Position numbers and translations under genes: made by a program. Of a DNA stretch of 26,804 nucleotides, positions 14,157 through 20,822 are shown piece by piece. The stretch lies in the IMG/VR virus record IMGVR_UViG_3300030450_002722, positions 1 to 26,804 of that record; one strand, 5' to 3'. Within the stretch, counting starts at the first letter, position 1. Each line of letters begins with the position of its first letter. The DNA is from a virus. A model generated the notes under the pieces. That model saw only the letters and a program-made list of their open reading frames with translations. It searched no databases and had not been told where the DNA came from.

Positions 14157-14717
14157 ATGGCAAATAAGAATGCCCCATTTGGTGCAAGACTTGTTGGCGC
14201 ACTTGGTTCAGGACCTACTTCTAACGGTACAACTGAATACGAGATCGCTTCAGGTGCATCCGGGAACATTTTTTCAGGCGACCTAGTAAAAATGACCAAT
14301 GCTGGTACTATTTTAGTAGCTGCTGCTGGTGATGAAGCATTAGGTGTGTTTAGAGGCTGTAAGTTTACAAACTCTTCAGGAGAAGTTGTTTTTAGCTCAC
14401 ATTTCCCCGACGGCACAGTTTCGTCTGATATTGTTGCATTCGTGCATGATGACCCACACGCTGTATTTGAGATTCAAAGTGCAGGTTCTCCAGCTCAAAC
14501 TGATGTCGGTTTGAACGCTGATATATCCTATACATCTGGCTCTACCAAAACTGGTATGTCAGCTATGGAATTATCAGGAACAACAGCCGCAACTACTGCG
14601 ACTTTTAGAATTATGGGCTTTAGTACAGATCCAGATAACAGCACAACAGGTTCAGCAAACGTGAATGTAATAGTCAAGTTTAATGAGCACTTCTATATCG
14701 ACCCAACAGGAGTATAA
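14157..14717 (+). CDS. Capsid decoration/stabilisation-like protein (186 aa)
   Basis: Gly/Ser/Thr-rich, beta-strand-rich protein beginning MANKNAPFGARLVGALGSGP, without cysteines beyond Cys72 (GCKF). This N-terminal style and the position immediately before the major capsid gene match head decoration proteins that bind the capsid surface. The end (NVNVIVKFNEHFYIDPTGV) is a beta strand. AGGTGA precedes the ATG. The identity is inferred from context and composition; it could also be a minor capsid protein. Confidence 0.75.
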   Translation: MANKNAPFGARLVGALGSGPTSNGTTEYEIASGASGNIFSGDLVKMTNAGTILVAAAGDEALGVFRGCKFTNSSGEVVFSSHFPDGTVSSDIVAFVHDDPHAVFEIQSAGSPAQTDVGLNADISYTSGSTKTGMSAMELSGTTAATTATFRIMGFSTDPDNSTTGSANVNVIVKFNEHFYIDPTGV

Positions 14718-14721
14718 ATAA

Positions 14722-15624
14722 ATGGCAATAAATAGAGCGCAATTAGCGAAAGAATTAGAGCCTGGTTTGAACGCCTTATTCGGTATGGAATATTCTCGTT
14801 ACGAGGCTCAACATTTAGAGATTTACGAAAGTGAATCTTCAGATAGAGCATTTGAAGAAGAAACTCTAATCGTAGGGTTTGGTAATGCTGAAGTAAAAGC
14901 AGAAGGTAGCGGAGTCAGATTTGATAACGCTAACGAAGGCTACACTTCACGTTATACCCACGAGACAGTGGCTTTAGCTTTTGCTCTTACAGAAGAGGCT
15001 ATCGAGGATAATCTTTATGACAGACTTGGCGCAAGATATACCAAAGCACTAGCTAGATCTATGGCGAATACAAAGCAAATCAAAGCAGCAGCGGTACTAA
15101 ACAATGCGTTTAGTGTTACTGGTGGCGATGGTAAAACTTTGATTGCAACAGATCATCCACTAGGCGGCGGTGGCTCACTAGCAAACAGAGCTACAACTAT
15201 GGCTGACTTAAATGAGACATCTCTTGAAGATAATCTTATTAGTATTTCTACATTTACAGATGATAGAGGTCTTAATATAGCGCTTCAGGGAATGAAACTT
15301 ATTGTTCCACCACAGTTGGTATTTGTTGCAGATAGACTACTTAACTCTCCAGGTAGAGTTGGTACTTCAGATAACGACATCAATGCTGTAAACAACATGG
15401 GAATGTTGCCACAGGGTTATGTAGTTAATAACTATCTAACAGATACAGATGCTTATTTCATTAAAACCGACTGTCCTGACGGCTTTAAGTATTTTGAAAG
15501 ATCTCCAATGCAAACTGCATTAGAAGGTGATTTCGATACCGGTAATATGAGATATAAAGCTAGAGAGAGATATTCATTCGGATACTCAAACTTTAGAGCC
15601 GTATTCGGTTCTCAAGGTGCTTAA
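14722..15624 (+). CDS. Major capsid protein, HK97 fold (300 aa)
   Basis: Main shell protein. The sequence has the layout of the Mu gpT-like branch of HK97-fold capsids: N-arm/E-loop region with EETLIVGFGNAEVKAEG, the long spine helix around TEEAIEDNLYDRLGARYTKA, and then DHPLGGGGSLANRATTMADL. The P-domain end is LIVPPQLVFVADRLLNS. The A-domain is TDTDAYFIKTDCPDGFKYFE followed by a basic C-terminal strand. No N-terminal prodomain is apparent and scaffold is separate. It starts 4 nt after the decoration gene with AGGAG upstream, and is followed by a strong terminator, as expected for the most abundant product. Confidence 0.93.
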   Translation: MAINRAQLAKELEPGLNALFGMEYSRYEAQHLEIYESESSDRAFEEETLIVGFGNAEVKAEGSGVRFDNANEGYTSRYTHETVALAFALTEEAIEDNLYDRLGARYTKALARSMANTKQIKAAAVLNNAFSVTGGDGKTLIATDHPLGGGGSLANRATTMADLNETSLEDNLISISTFTDDRGLNIALQGMKLIVPPQLVFVADRLLNSPGRVGTSDNDINAVNNMGMLPQGYVVNNYLTDTDAYFIKTDCPDGFKYFERSPMQTALEGDFDTGNMRYKARERYSFGYSNFRAVFGSQGA

Positions 15625-15670
15625 TAGGAACGATTTATTGTAGCGTTTCCAACTCAACTACAATTTTCTA

Positions 15671-15693
15671 AGGGAGCTTTGGCTCCCTTTTTT
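15671..15693 (+). terminator. Intrinsic terminator after the capsid gene
   Basis: Perfect 7-bp stem AGGGAGC/GCTCCCT (15671-15677, 15682-15688), loop TTTG, and T's at 15688-15693. It divides the late region: portal to capsid upstream, accessory and tail genes downstream. Partial read-through would lower downstream expression. Confidence 0.9.
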
Positions 15694-15694
15694 G

Positions 15695-15797
15695 TTGCTA
15701 AGGTAATCAATAAAGTATAGAATTTAAGAGGTTATAAAATTAATTAGCTTGATGAGGGCCGTAAGGTTTCCATTAATACAAGATAAAGGAGTTCATA
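15695..15797 (+). promoter_or_regulatory. Leader region before the 15798 gene, weak promoter candidate
   Basis: TTGCTA (15695-15700) and TATAGA (15716-15721) are 15 nt apart: imperfect and short, so a weak candidate only. A 17-codon ORF (MRAVRFPLIQDKGVHNG) starts near 15751 and ends overlapping the start of the next gene; it could be a leader peptide or chance. AAGGAG (15786-15791) is a good ribosome-binding site for 15798. Confidence 0.25.
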
Positions 15798-16514
15798 ATG
15801 GCTAATCCACATTTTCAAAACTTAATACTATGGGCAGGTAATACTGTTGCTACGGAGCACAAGAAAAACCAACCTATGTTTGCACCATATCCGTCAGATC
15901 AGACGTTTTATATGTATCACAATGACTTTTTTACATATAACTCTGGTGATTGGACGATTACAACTACAGAAGCTGGCACAGGAAGTGCATCTGAAGCTGT
16001 AACTTCATCAGCAGGTGGAGCTTTATTGCTTACTAACGCTGCTGGAGATAACGACTTAGACTTTTTACAATTAAAAGGTGAAGGTTTTAAACTTAGCACA
16101 AGTAAAAAAGCTTATTTTTCAGCTAGATTTAAAGTAAATGACGTAGACCAATCAGACTTTGTGATGGGTCTTGGTATTACCGATACCACACCACTTGATA
16201 CAACAGACGGTGTATTTTTTATCTCAGCAGATGGAGATGCAGGTCTAGATTTCTTAGTTGAGAAAGACAATACAGCTACAACCACTGAAGATGTAGCAAC
16301 CATGGCTGATGATACTTTTATCACAACCACTTGGTTTATTGATCCAGATGCCTCTAAAGTATTTTACTCAGTAGACAATGCTGCTCCAGTTGGTGTTGCA
16401 ATTACAAACCTACCAGATGATGAGGAACTAACCGTATCATTTGGTATTCAAAATGGTGAAGCTTCAGCACAAACTATGACTATTGACTACGTTGTAGCAG
16501 CAGTCGAAAGATAG
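15798..16514 (+). CDS. Virion structural protein with jelly-roll/lectin-like domain (238 aa)
   Basis: After an N-terminal anchor-like segment (MANPHFQNLILWAGNTVATE), residues 40-235 form a beta-rich region of the concanavalin/LamG style: FFTYNSGDWTITTTEAG, then FSARFKVNDVDQSDFVMGLG, GVFFISADGDAG, and WFIDPDASKVFYSVDN, with repeated strands ending in DYVVAAVER. Such domains in phages commonly decorate heads or fibres and bind carbohydrates. Predicted from pattern, no search. Strong ribosome-binding site. First gene behind the capsid terminator, so probably a surface or head-fibre component. Confidence 0.75.
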   Translation: MANPHFQNLILWAGNTVATEHKKNQPMFAPYPSDQTFYMYHNDFFTYNSGDWTITTTEAGTGSASEAVTSSAGGALLLTNAAGDNDLDFLQLKGEGFKLSTSKKAYFSARFKVNDVDQSDFVMGLGITDTTPLDTTDGVFFISADGDAGLDFLVEKDNTATTTEDVATMADDTFITTTWFIDPDASKVFYSVDNAAPVGVAITNLPDDEELTVSFGIQNGEASAQTMTIDYVVAAVER

Positions 16515-16523
16515 GAGTAAACA

Positions 16524-16925
16524 ATGGCAGATGCAGTAACCTCACAAACTATCCAAGATGGTGAGAGAGTCGCAGTATTAAAATTTACTAATGTATCAGA
16601 CGGTACAGGTGAGTCGGCAGTAAAAAAGGTTGATGTTTCAGCTTTAAATCCTAATAAAGCAGGTGAATCTTGTACGAGTGTTTCAATAGCTCGTATTTAT
16701 TGGGCTTGCGTTGGGATGCGAGTGAACATAGAGTTTGATGCTACATCAAATGTTTTAGCTATGCCATTACCAGCAGATAGCACAGGAGATGAATATTACG
16801 ATTTGTTTTCTGGTATACCCAATAATGCAGGCTCAGGCGTGACTGGTGACATAGACTTTACTACGGTTGGACACTCTAGCGGTGATGCTTATTCTATTAT
16901 TTTAGTTTTAAATAAAAATTATTAA
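16524..16925 (+). CDS. Small beta-rich structural protein (133 aa)
   Basis: Begins MADAVTSQTIQDGERVAVLKF and continues as alternating beta strands with Gly/Asp turns (SIARIYWACVGMRVNIEFDA). It ends with a hydrophobic strand (AYSIILVLNKNY). The composition resembles small phage head or tail accessory proteins. TAGGAG precedes the ATG by 9 nt. Starts 9 nt after the preceding gene, so co-translated. The exact role is unknown. Confidence 0.72.
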   Translation: MADAVTSQTIQDGERVAVLKFTNVSDGTGESAVKKVDVSALNPNKAGESCTSVSIARIYWACVGMRVNIEFDATSNVLAMPLPADSTGDEYYDLFSGIPNNAGSGVTGDIDFTTVGHSSGDAYSIILVLNKNY

Positions 16926-16928
16926 TGA

Positions 16929-17195
16929 ATGGCAGAGTACAAAGGCAAAACTGTAACACTTAATAGACCTAGGGCTATCCCAAAGGGTAGCCCTGGATAT
17001 GGTAAAAAACGTAAAGAAGTCTTTGTTAAAAATCCATCTACGGGAAAAATAAAGCGTATTGCTTTTGGAGATGCTAAATTGGGCATGCATAAGAATGATC
17101 CAAAAAGAAAAAGGTCATACTGTAAACGGAGTGAAAAACTAGGTAATGACAGAATGAAAGCAAATTATTGGGCAAGAAGGGATTGGGACTGTTGA
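16929..17195 (+). CDS. Small basic conserved phage protein (88 aa)
   Basis: Strongly basic, Lys/Arg about a quarter of residues, with two cysteines (SYCKRSEK, RDWDC). The pattern YKGKTVTLNRPRAIPKGSPG, then KEVFVKNPSTGKIKRIAFGD, then a block RKRSYCKRSEK ... RMKANYWARRDW, is one I associate with a small protein common in aquatic phages, function unknown. Codons 14-23 carry a stable hairpin. First member of the basic-protein island that includes the SET gene. Confidence 0.72.
   Translation: MAEYKGKTVTLNRPRAIPKGSPGYGKKRKEVFVKNPSTGKIKRIAFGDAKLGMHKNDPKRKRSYCKRSEKLGNDRMKANYWARRDWDC
16969..16996 (+). other. Stable intragenic hairpin
   Basis: AGGGCTA-T-CCC (16971-16981), loop AAA, GGG-TAGCCCT (16985-16994) pair over 10 bp with one bulged T; flanking CT/GG adds a wobble pair and one more pair (16969-16970 with 16995-16996). 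No T run follows, so not a normal intrinsic terminator. It may slow translation of this gene or mark an RNA-processing site; the protein sequence alone would not require it. Confidence 0.5.
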
Positions 17196-17344
17196 GTTAT
17201 CATTACACTAAAGAATTAGATAAATTAATAAAAGGCCTTGAAAAAGCCTCTAAGTCTCATGCAGCTCAAGTTAAAGTGCTAGAAAAGATAGTAGCACAAA
17301 CAAAAAAGGCTAGAAATGCCAGCAAGAAAAAAAAGAGATCCTAA
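17192..17344 (+). CDS. Small basic coiled-coil ORF with TTG start (50 aa)
   Basis: A TTG at 17192 overlaps the previous stop as TTGA and opens 50 codons. The product reads SYHYTKELDKLIKGLEKASK, then VKVLEKIVAQTKKARNASKK, a clear amphipathic, Lys-rich helix. It fills a 120-nt gap that is otherwise empty in this packed operon, and it overlaps the next gene. AAGGGA lies about 10 nt upstream. TTG initiation is uncommon, so confidence is moderate. Confidence 0.55.
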   Translation: MSYHYTKELDKLIKGLEKASKSHAAQVKVLEKIVAQTKKARNASKKKKRS

Positions 17345-17615
17345 AGTAGGCACAGGTAAAAAACCAAAAGGCTCAGGTCGCCGCCTGTATACAGACGAAA
17401 ATCCTAAAGACACCGTATCTATCAAATACGCAACAATTCAAGATGCTAAAGATACAGTTGCAAAAGTAAAAAAAACAAGAAAACCGTTTGCTAGGTTAAT
17501 ACAAATATTAACAGTAGGAGAACAAAGGTCTAAGTATGGCGGTAAACCAAGGCAAGCAGAAATATTTAGACGTGGCAAGGACGCTATTAGAAAAAAACAC
17601 GGCAGAATTAAATAA
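17316..17615 (+). CDS. Small basic conserved viral protein (99 aa)
   Basis: Highly basic protein with the signature GTGKKPKGSGRRLYTDENPK near the N-terminus, then TIQDAKDTVAKVKKTRKPFA, and a basic helical end (FRRGKDAIRKKHGRIK). I recognise this signature as a family common in aquatic phages and some larger viruses, function not known. The positive charge suggests nucleic-acid contact. It overlaps the TTG-start ORF and shares its stop with the SET gene start (TAATG). Confidence 0.75.
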   Translation: MPARKKRDPKVGTGKKPKGSGRRLYTDENPKDTVSIKYATIQDAKDTVAKVKKTRKPFARLIQILTVGEQRSKYGGKPRQAEIFRRGKDAIRKKHGRIK

Positions 17616-17965
17616 TGTATCCTGTTTACAATAAATTTTATTATAAGCCACTACCTGACTGCGTTGAGGTGCAAAAAAGTCCAATAGAAGGCCACGGTTT
17701 ATTTGCAATTGAAAATATAAATGCAGATTTTGATTTAGGTATGTCGCATATTAAAGTGCCAATAATAAATGGTTATGTAAGAACCTCTATAGGCGGTTTT
17801 TTAAATCACTCAGATGATGCCAATTGTTTTTTAACAGAAGAATTAGATTGGGATGATTATAGGGTATATAATGTTTTTACTGCTAGAAAGATTGAAAAAG
17901 GTGAGGAACTTACTTTAAACTATCATTTAGACGGATTAAATTATGGCGAAGAAAGCAAAGAGTAA
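17615..17965 (+). CDS. Mini SET-domain protein lysine methyltransferase (116 aa)
   Basis: SET domains transfer a methyl group from S-adenosylmethionine to lysine side chains. All core motifs are here in order: GHGLFA (residues 26-31, SAM-binding GxG), GGFLNHSDDANC (60-71, the NHS-x3-NC pseudoknot motif), TARKIEKGEELTLNY (89-103) with Tyr103 at the catalytic position. No post-SET cysteine cluster follows. At 116 residues it is near the size of the PBCV-1 vSET enzyme (about 119). It lies inside an island of Lys-rich small proteins, making those or host DNA-bound proteins plausible substrates (inference). Overlaps the preceding stop by one base and the next gene by 23 nt, so expressed with the structural genes. 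Confidence 0.9.
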   Translation: MYPVYNKFYYKPLPDCVEVQKSPIEGHGLFAIENINADFDLGMSHIKVPIINGYVRTSIGGFLNHSDDANCFLTEELDWDDYRVYNVFTARKIEKGEELTLNYHLDGLNYGEESKE

Positions 17966-18167
17966 AGGTAAAATATGTCCAGAGGGTAAAGCCTGGGCTA
18001 AAAGAACTTTTGATGTTTATCCCAGCGCTTATGCCAATTTAGCTGCCTCCAAATATTGTAAAGATCCAAATTATGCAAAAAAAGCTAAAGGTGGTAAACG
18101 AAAAGGTAAAAGGTTTGGTGGTCCTATACGAGGTCAAGGTATAGTTATGCCGGATAGATTAAGATGA
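17943..18167 (+). CDS. Small basic conserved viral protein (74 aa)
   Basis: Lys-rich N- and C-termini surround a conserved-looking core, ICPEGKAWAKRTFDVYPSAY, followed by ANLAASKYCKDPNYAKK. The Cys-Pro-x-Gly and YPSAYAN patterns recur in small proteins of aquatic viruses; function unknown. The two cysteines are 28 residues apart. It starts inside the SET gene and its stop overlaps the next start, so translation is coupled. The tail GGKRKGKRFGGPIRGQG is a flexible RNA/DNA-binding-like segment. Confidence 0.72.
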   Translation: MAKKAKSKGKICPEGKAWAKRTFDVYPSAYANLAASKYCKDPNYAKKAKGGKRKGKRFGGPIRGQGIVMPDRLR

Positions 18168-18610
18168 GCAAAGGGCAGTTACAAAGTTGGCTTGATGAAG
18201 ATTGGGTAAGATTAGGGGCTGATGGCTCTATAAAAGGCTCATGCGGTGGTAGAAAGAAAGCTGAGGGTAAGCCTAAATGTATACCAAGGAGCAAAGCAAA
18301 TAAGCTATCTAAGTCAGAACGTGCTAAACTTGTAGCTAGGAAAAGAAAAAAGGATCCAAATCCAAACAGAAAAGGTAAACCAATTATGGTATCTAATAAA
18401 TTAAAAAAAGGCGGCACACCATTAGCAAATCCAAAAAAAGCTGATCTTAATAAAGACGGTAAACTTTCTTCTTATGAAAGAACAAGGGGGCTTGCTATAG
18501 AAAAAGCTATGAGGAAACAGAATCGTGCTAAAATGAAAAAAGGTGGCTTTATAGCTAAAGGTTGTGGTGCGGTTATGAACAATCGCAGAAAAGTTACCAC
18601 CATAAGTTAG
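18164..18610 (+). CDS. Basic protein with an EF-hand-like calcium loop (148 aa)
   Basis: N-terminus GQLQSWLDEDWVRLGADGSI, then CGGRKKAEGKPKCIPRSKAN and long Lys/Arg tracts. Near residue 92 it carries DLNKDGKLSSYE, which fits the 12-residue EF-hand/dockerin loop (Asp1, Asn3, Asp5, Gly6, Glu12). The C-terminus is KGGFIAKGCGAVMNNRRKV, a Gly/Cys/Arg motif seen in small marine phage proteins. Calcium binding is plausible but a single loop is usually weak; it may serve in stability of a virion part. Overlaps the gene before. Confidence 0.7.
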   Translation: MSKGQLQSWLDEDWVRLGADGSIKGSCGGRKKAEGKPKCIPRSKANKLSKSERAKLVARKRKKDPNPNRKGKPIMVSNKLKKGGTPLANPKKADLNKDGKLSSYERTRGLAIEKAMRKQNRAKMKKGGFIAKGCGAVMNNRRKVTTIS

Positions 18611-18618
18611 GAGATAAT

Positions 18619-18798
18619 ATGCCAAAGAAAAAAAGTGATGTAGACCCAAAATTACAAGCAAGACTTGACGCAAAAGTTAGACCAGATGCGCCAGTTTCAG
18701 ATGATCGAATTATCTTAGATGCAAAAGGTAATGTCGTAAAACCAAAGAAAAAGGCAGCTGCAAATAAAAAAACTAAGAAAACTACAAAGAAAAAGTGA
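18619..18798 (+). CDS. Lys-rich histone-H1-like peptide (59 aa)
   Basis: Starts at ATG 18619 with AGGAG just upstream; a longer frame from 18562 would overlap the previous gene and is not preferred. The middle is VRPDAPVSDDRIILDAKG; both ends are lysine-rich, ending KPKKKAAANKKTKKTTKKK, which resembles H1-type or other DNA-condensing tails. It could help pack DNA or be a SET substrate; neither is shown. Confidence 0.65.
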   Translation: MPKKKSDVDPKLQARLDAKVRPDAPVSDDRIILDAKGNVVKPKKKAAANKKTKKTTKKK

Positions 18799-18806
18799 GG
18801 AACTAA

Positions 18807-19103
18807 ATGTTTAAGAGAACTAAAATGTACGCTATGGGCGGCGGAGTGAAAGGGAGAAAATACGCTGCTAAAGGCGGTGGTATGAAAAAAACTAAATATA
18901 TGGCTGGTGGCGGAGCCGCTAAAGGATCTAAGTATATGGCCAGAGGTGGAGCTATGAAAGGTTCTAAGTATATGGCCAGAGGTGGAGCTATGAAAGGTTC
19001 TAAGTATATGGCTGCTGGCGGTGGCATGAAAAGATCAAAGTATGCATCCGGTATGGGAGCAAATAAAAAATCTAAATATAGAGCAAAAGGCGGCGCAAGA
19101 TAA
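18807..19103 (+). CDS. 12-residue KxSKYMAxGG repeat protein (98 aa)
   Basis: Nearly the whole protein is about eight tandem copies of a 12-residue unit with consensus K-G-S-K-Y-M-A-x-G-G-x-M. Lysines and tyrosines recur in register, giving a very basic, Gly-rich chain with no hydrophobic core, probably disordered or forming stacked turns. GAGG lies 8 nt upstream of the ATG. It ends the small basic-protein island. Repetition at the DNA level (36-nt units) shows recent expansion. Function unknown; possibly virion DNA binding or a glue-like structural role. Confidence 0.7.
   Translation: MFKRTKMYAMGGGVKGRKYAAKGGGMKKTKYMAGGGAAKGSKYMARGGAMKGSKYMARGGAMKGSKYMAAGGGMKRSKYASGMGANKKSKYRAKGGAR
18921..19028 (+). 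repeat. Three 36-bp tandem repeat units
   Basis: Units at 18921-18956, 18957-18992 and 18993-19028. The first two differ at a single base; the third diverges only in its second half. All stay in frame and encode the 12-residue repeat. Flanking units are more degenerate. Confidence 0.9.
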
Positions 19104-19123
19104 TTAAGACATAAGGGGGAACT

Positions 19124-19810
19124 ATGTCATATTTAATTTCCAACATACCGCAGTTTAAATGTTGGGTTCGTAGAGAATTTACTGCAAATCATCAAAACTA
19201 TCATGGTGAATACCTGCATGCATTAGCATTCGCAGTCAACACTATTCCAGACAGATCATTATCATTTCAAGTTGTGTTCACAGGTTGTGAAACTGATTTT
19301 GAAGGCTATCCAGACGAAAACGTACACGGTGGCGCTATGTGGGCAAGAATGCCAATAGAGGCACTTGTAGCTGACATAAAGCTAGATGAATGGCCAAAAG
19401 CTATGGAGGATCATTTAGCTCAACCTTGGGATTGTCTTAGTCATCATCATTCTGTTGTTGTTCTAGATAGAGTCAGCTCATCACCTTGGATATGCAAAAT
19501 TGGTGGTGAATTTTATACCGGTAGATATATGTTTACGGTAGATTATACAGAGCACAGTATCGCTGATGATCCTGCGCAACATAAACAAAGTCATGTGCTA
19601 TACTTAACGGACGCTGGTGAATATACTGGTAATTTTGTAGCTTTACCTAATAATAGAGTTAGAGCAACGAATCCAGCTTTATGGCGTACTGGAGAGGGTC
19701 CACCAGATTTTTCTCCAAGTCAGTATATACATTCGGCTGAAAAACATGAGAGTTATATGGATCCGGATATAACGTTTGATAATCTATATAACCAGGGAGA
19801 TAGAGAATAA
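19124..19810 (+). CDS. Conserved marine-phage protein of unknown function (228 aa)
   Basis: Begins MSYLISNIPQFKCWVRREFT and keeps a mixed alpha/beta composition: HALAFAVNTIPDRSLSFQVV, then HGGAMWARMPIEALVADIKL and AQPWDCLSHHHSVVVLDRV. The region HKQSHVLYLTDAGEYTGNF and an end rich in charged residues follow. I recognise this as a family lying before the neck genes in uncultured marine phages; no activity can be assigned from motifs. The histidine cluster (SHHHS) is notable for possible metal binding. Strong ribosome-binding site (AAGGGGGA). Its stop overlaps the next start. Confidence 0.72.
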   Translation: MSYLISNIPQFKCWVRREFTANHQNYHGEYLHALAFAVNTIPDRSLSFQVVFTGCETDFEGYPDENVHGGAMWARMPIEALVADIKLDEWPKAMEDHLAQPWDCLSHHHSVVVLDRVSSSPWICKIGGEFYTGRYMFTVDYTEHSIADDPAQHKQSHVLYLTDAGEYTGNFVALPNNRVRATNPALWRTGEGPPDFSPSQYIHSAEKHESYMDPDITFDNLYNQGDRE

Positions 19811-20481
19811 TGGCGTTATCAGGAAGCACAAACTTCGAACCTAATATAACTGAGTTTATTGAAGAAGCTTATGAAAGATGTGGCCTTGAGTTAAGAACAG
19901 GGTATGATTTAAAAAGCGGCATCAGATCAGCTAATTTAATGTTAGCAGAATGGGCAAATAGAGGCCTAAATCAGTGGACGATAGAACAAGCAACTCAAAC
20001 GGTTACAGAAGGCACTAGCAGTTATTCACTTAATTCAAATATTATAGATGTTTTAGACGTTGTTCTACGTAGAACAGTGAATGATGTGCAAACTGATATA
20101 AGCATGAATAGGATTAGTAGATCAGAATATATTAATATCCCAAACAAAAATACCAAAGCAAGACCTTCACAATTTTTCTTAGATAAATTAAGCACACCAT
20201 CTTTAAAAATATGGCCTGCACCTGAAAACTCTACAGATGTACTAGTATTTAATAAGCTTGTTAGAATGGATGATGCAGATGCGGCAACAAATACTATGGA
20301 TATGCCATTTAGGTTTTTCCCTTGTTTTGTAGCAGGGTTAGCTTATTACATATCACAAAAAAGAGCACCACAACTTACTCCACAACTTAAATCTTTGTAT
20401 GAAGAAGAATTTAGGAGAGCGGCAGACCAAGATGAAGATAGAGCTTCATTTAAAGTAAGGCCAAGACTTAGAGTTCTTTAA
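19810..20481 (+). CDS. Head-tail adaptor/neck protein (223 aa)
   Basis: N-terminal helical segment ITEFIEEAYERCGLELRTG followed by GIRSANLMLAEWANRGLNQW is the pattern of podovirus tail adaptor proteins (P22 gp4 / T7 gp11-type), which seal the portal and join the tail. The middle is beta-rich and the C-terminus helical (LKSLYEEEFRRAADQDEDR). It directly follows the capsid/accessory block, overlaps the preceding gene by one base, and is next to a second adaptor two genes on. Assignment rests on pattern and position. Confidence 0.75.
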   Translation: MALSGSTNFEPNITEFIEEAYERCGLELRTGYDLKSGIRSANLMLAEWANRGLNQWTIEQATQTVTEGTSSYSLNSNIIDVLDVVLRRTVNDVQTDISMNRISRSEYINIPNKNTKARPSQFFLDKLSTPSLKIWPAPENSTDVLVFNKLVRMDDADAATNTMDMPFRFFPCFVAGLAYYISQKRAPQLTPQLKSLYEEEFRRAADQDEDRASFKVRPRLRVL

Positions 20482-20822
20482 TGGCGTACGCAACTGGCAA
20501 ATTTGCAAAAGCTTTATGTGATAGATGCGGTTTTGAATATAAGTTATTAGATCTTAAAGAAGAATGGAACGGATTAAAAACTTGTAGAAGTTGTTATGAG
20601 CCAAAACACCCACAATTAGAGCCACTAACGGCAACCGCTGATCCGGAGGCTCTATATAAGCCTAGGCCTAATAATGATCATGAAGTTGGCGAAGGTTTTG
20701 TTGTAGTAGTCAACAATGATATTACTAGATACAATACTATGAACCCAGCAACTTTGGGCACTAACTTTAGTGTAAGTGAAATGACAGGAGGCTTAGGGAC
20801 GGTTACAATACAAATATCATGA
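20481..20822 (+). CDS. Zinc-ribbon neck-region protein (113 aa)
   Basis: N-terminal treble-clef-like cluster: CDRC (Cys13/16) and CRSC (Cys35/38), with WNGLK in between, then a PKHPQ tail. The C-terminal half (VVVVNNDITRYNTMNP...) is beta-rich. Zinc-ribbon proteins of this type sit between adaptor genes in marine podoviruses and are probably structural. Starts on the last base of the previous stop and overlaps the next start as ATGA, so expression is coupled. Confidence 0.75.
   Translation: MAYATGKFAKALCDRCGFEYKLLDLKEEWNGLKTCRSCYEPKHPQLEPLTATADPEALYKPRPNNDHEVGEGFVVVVNNDITRYNTMNPATLGTNFSVSEMTGGLGTVTIQIS

Noticed and set aside
15735-15775. Hammerhead-like ribozyme (TTGATGAG ... stretch before the 15798 gene)
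   Set aside because: The GAAA core and paired stems are missing.
18921-19028. 36-bp repeats resembling a small CRISPR array
   Set aside because: Units are head-to-tail without spacers and remain in frame as a 12-residue protein repeat, so they are a coding repeat.
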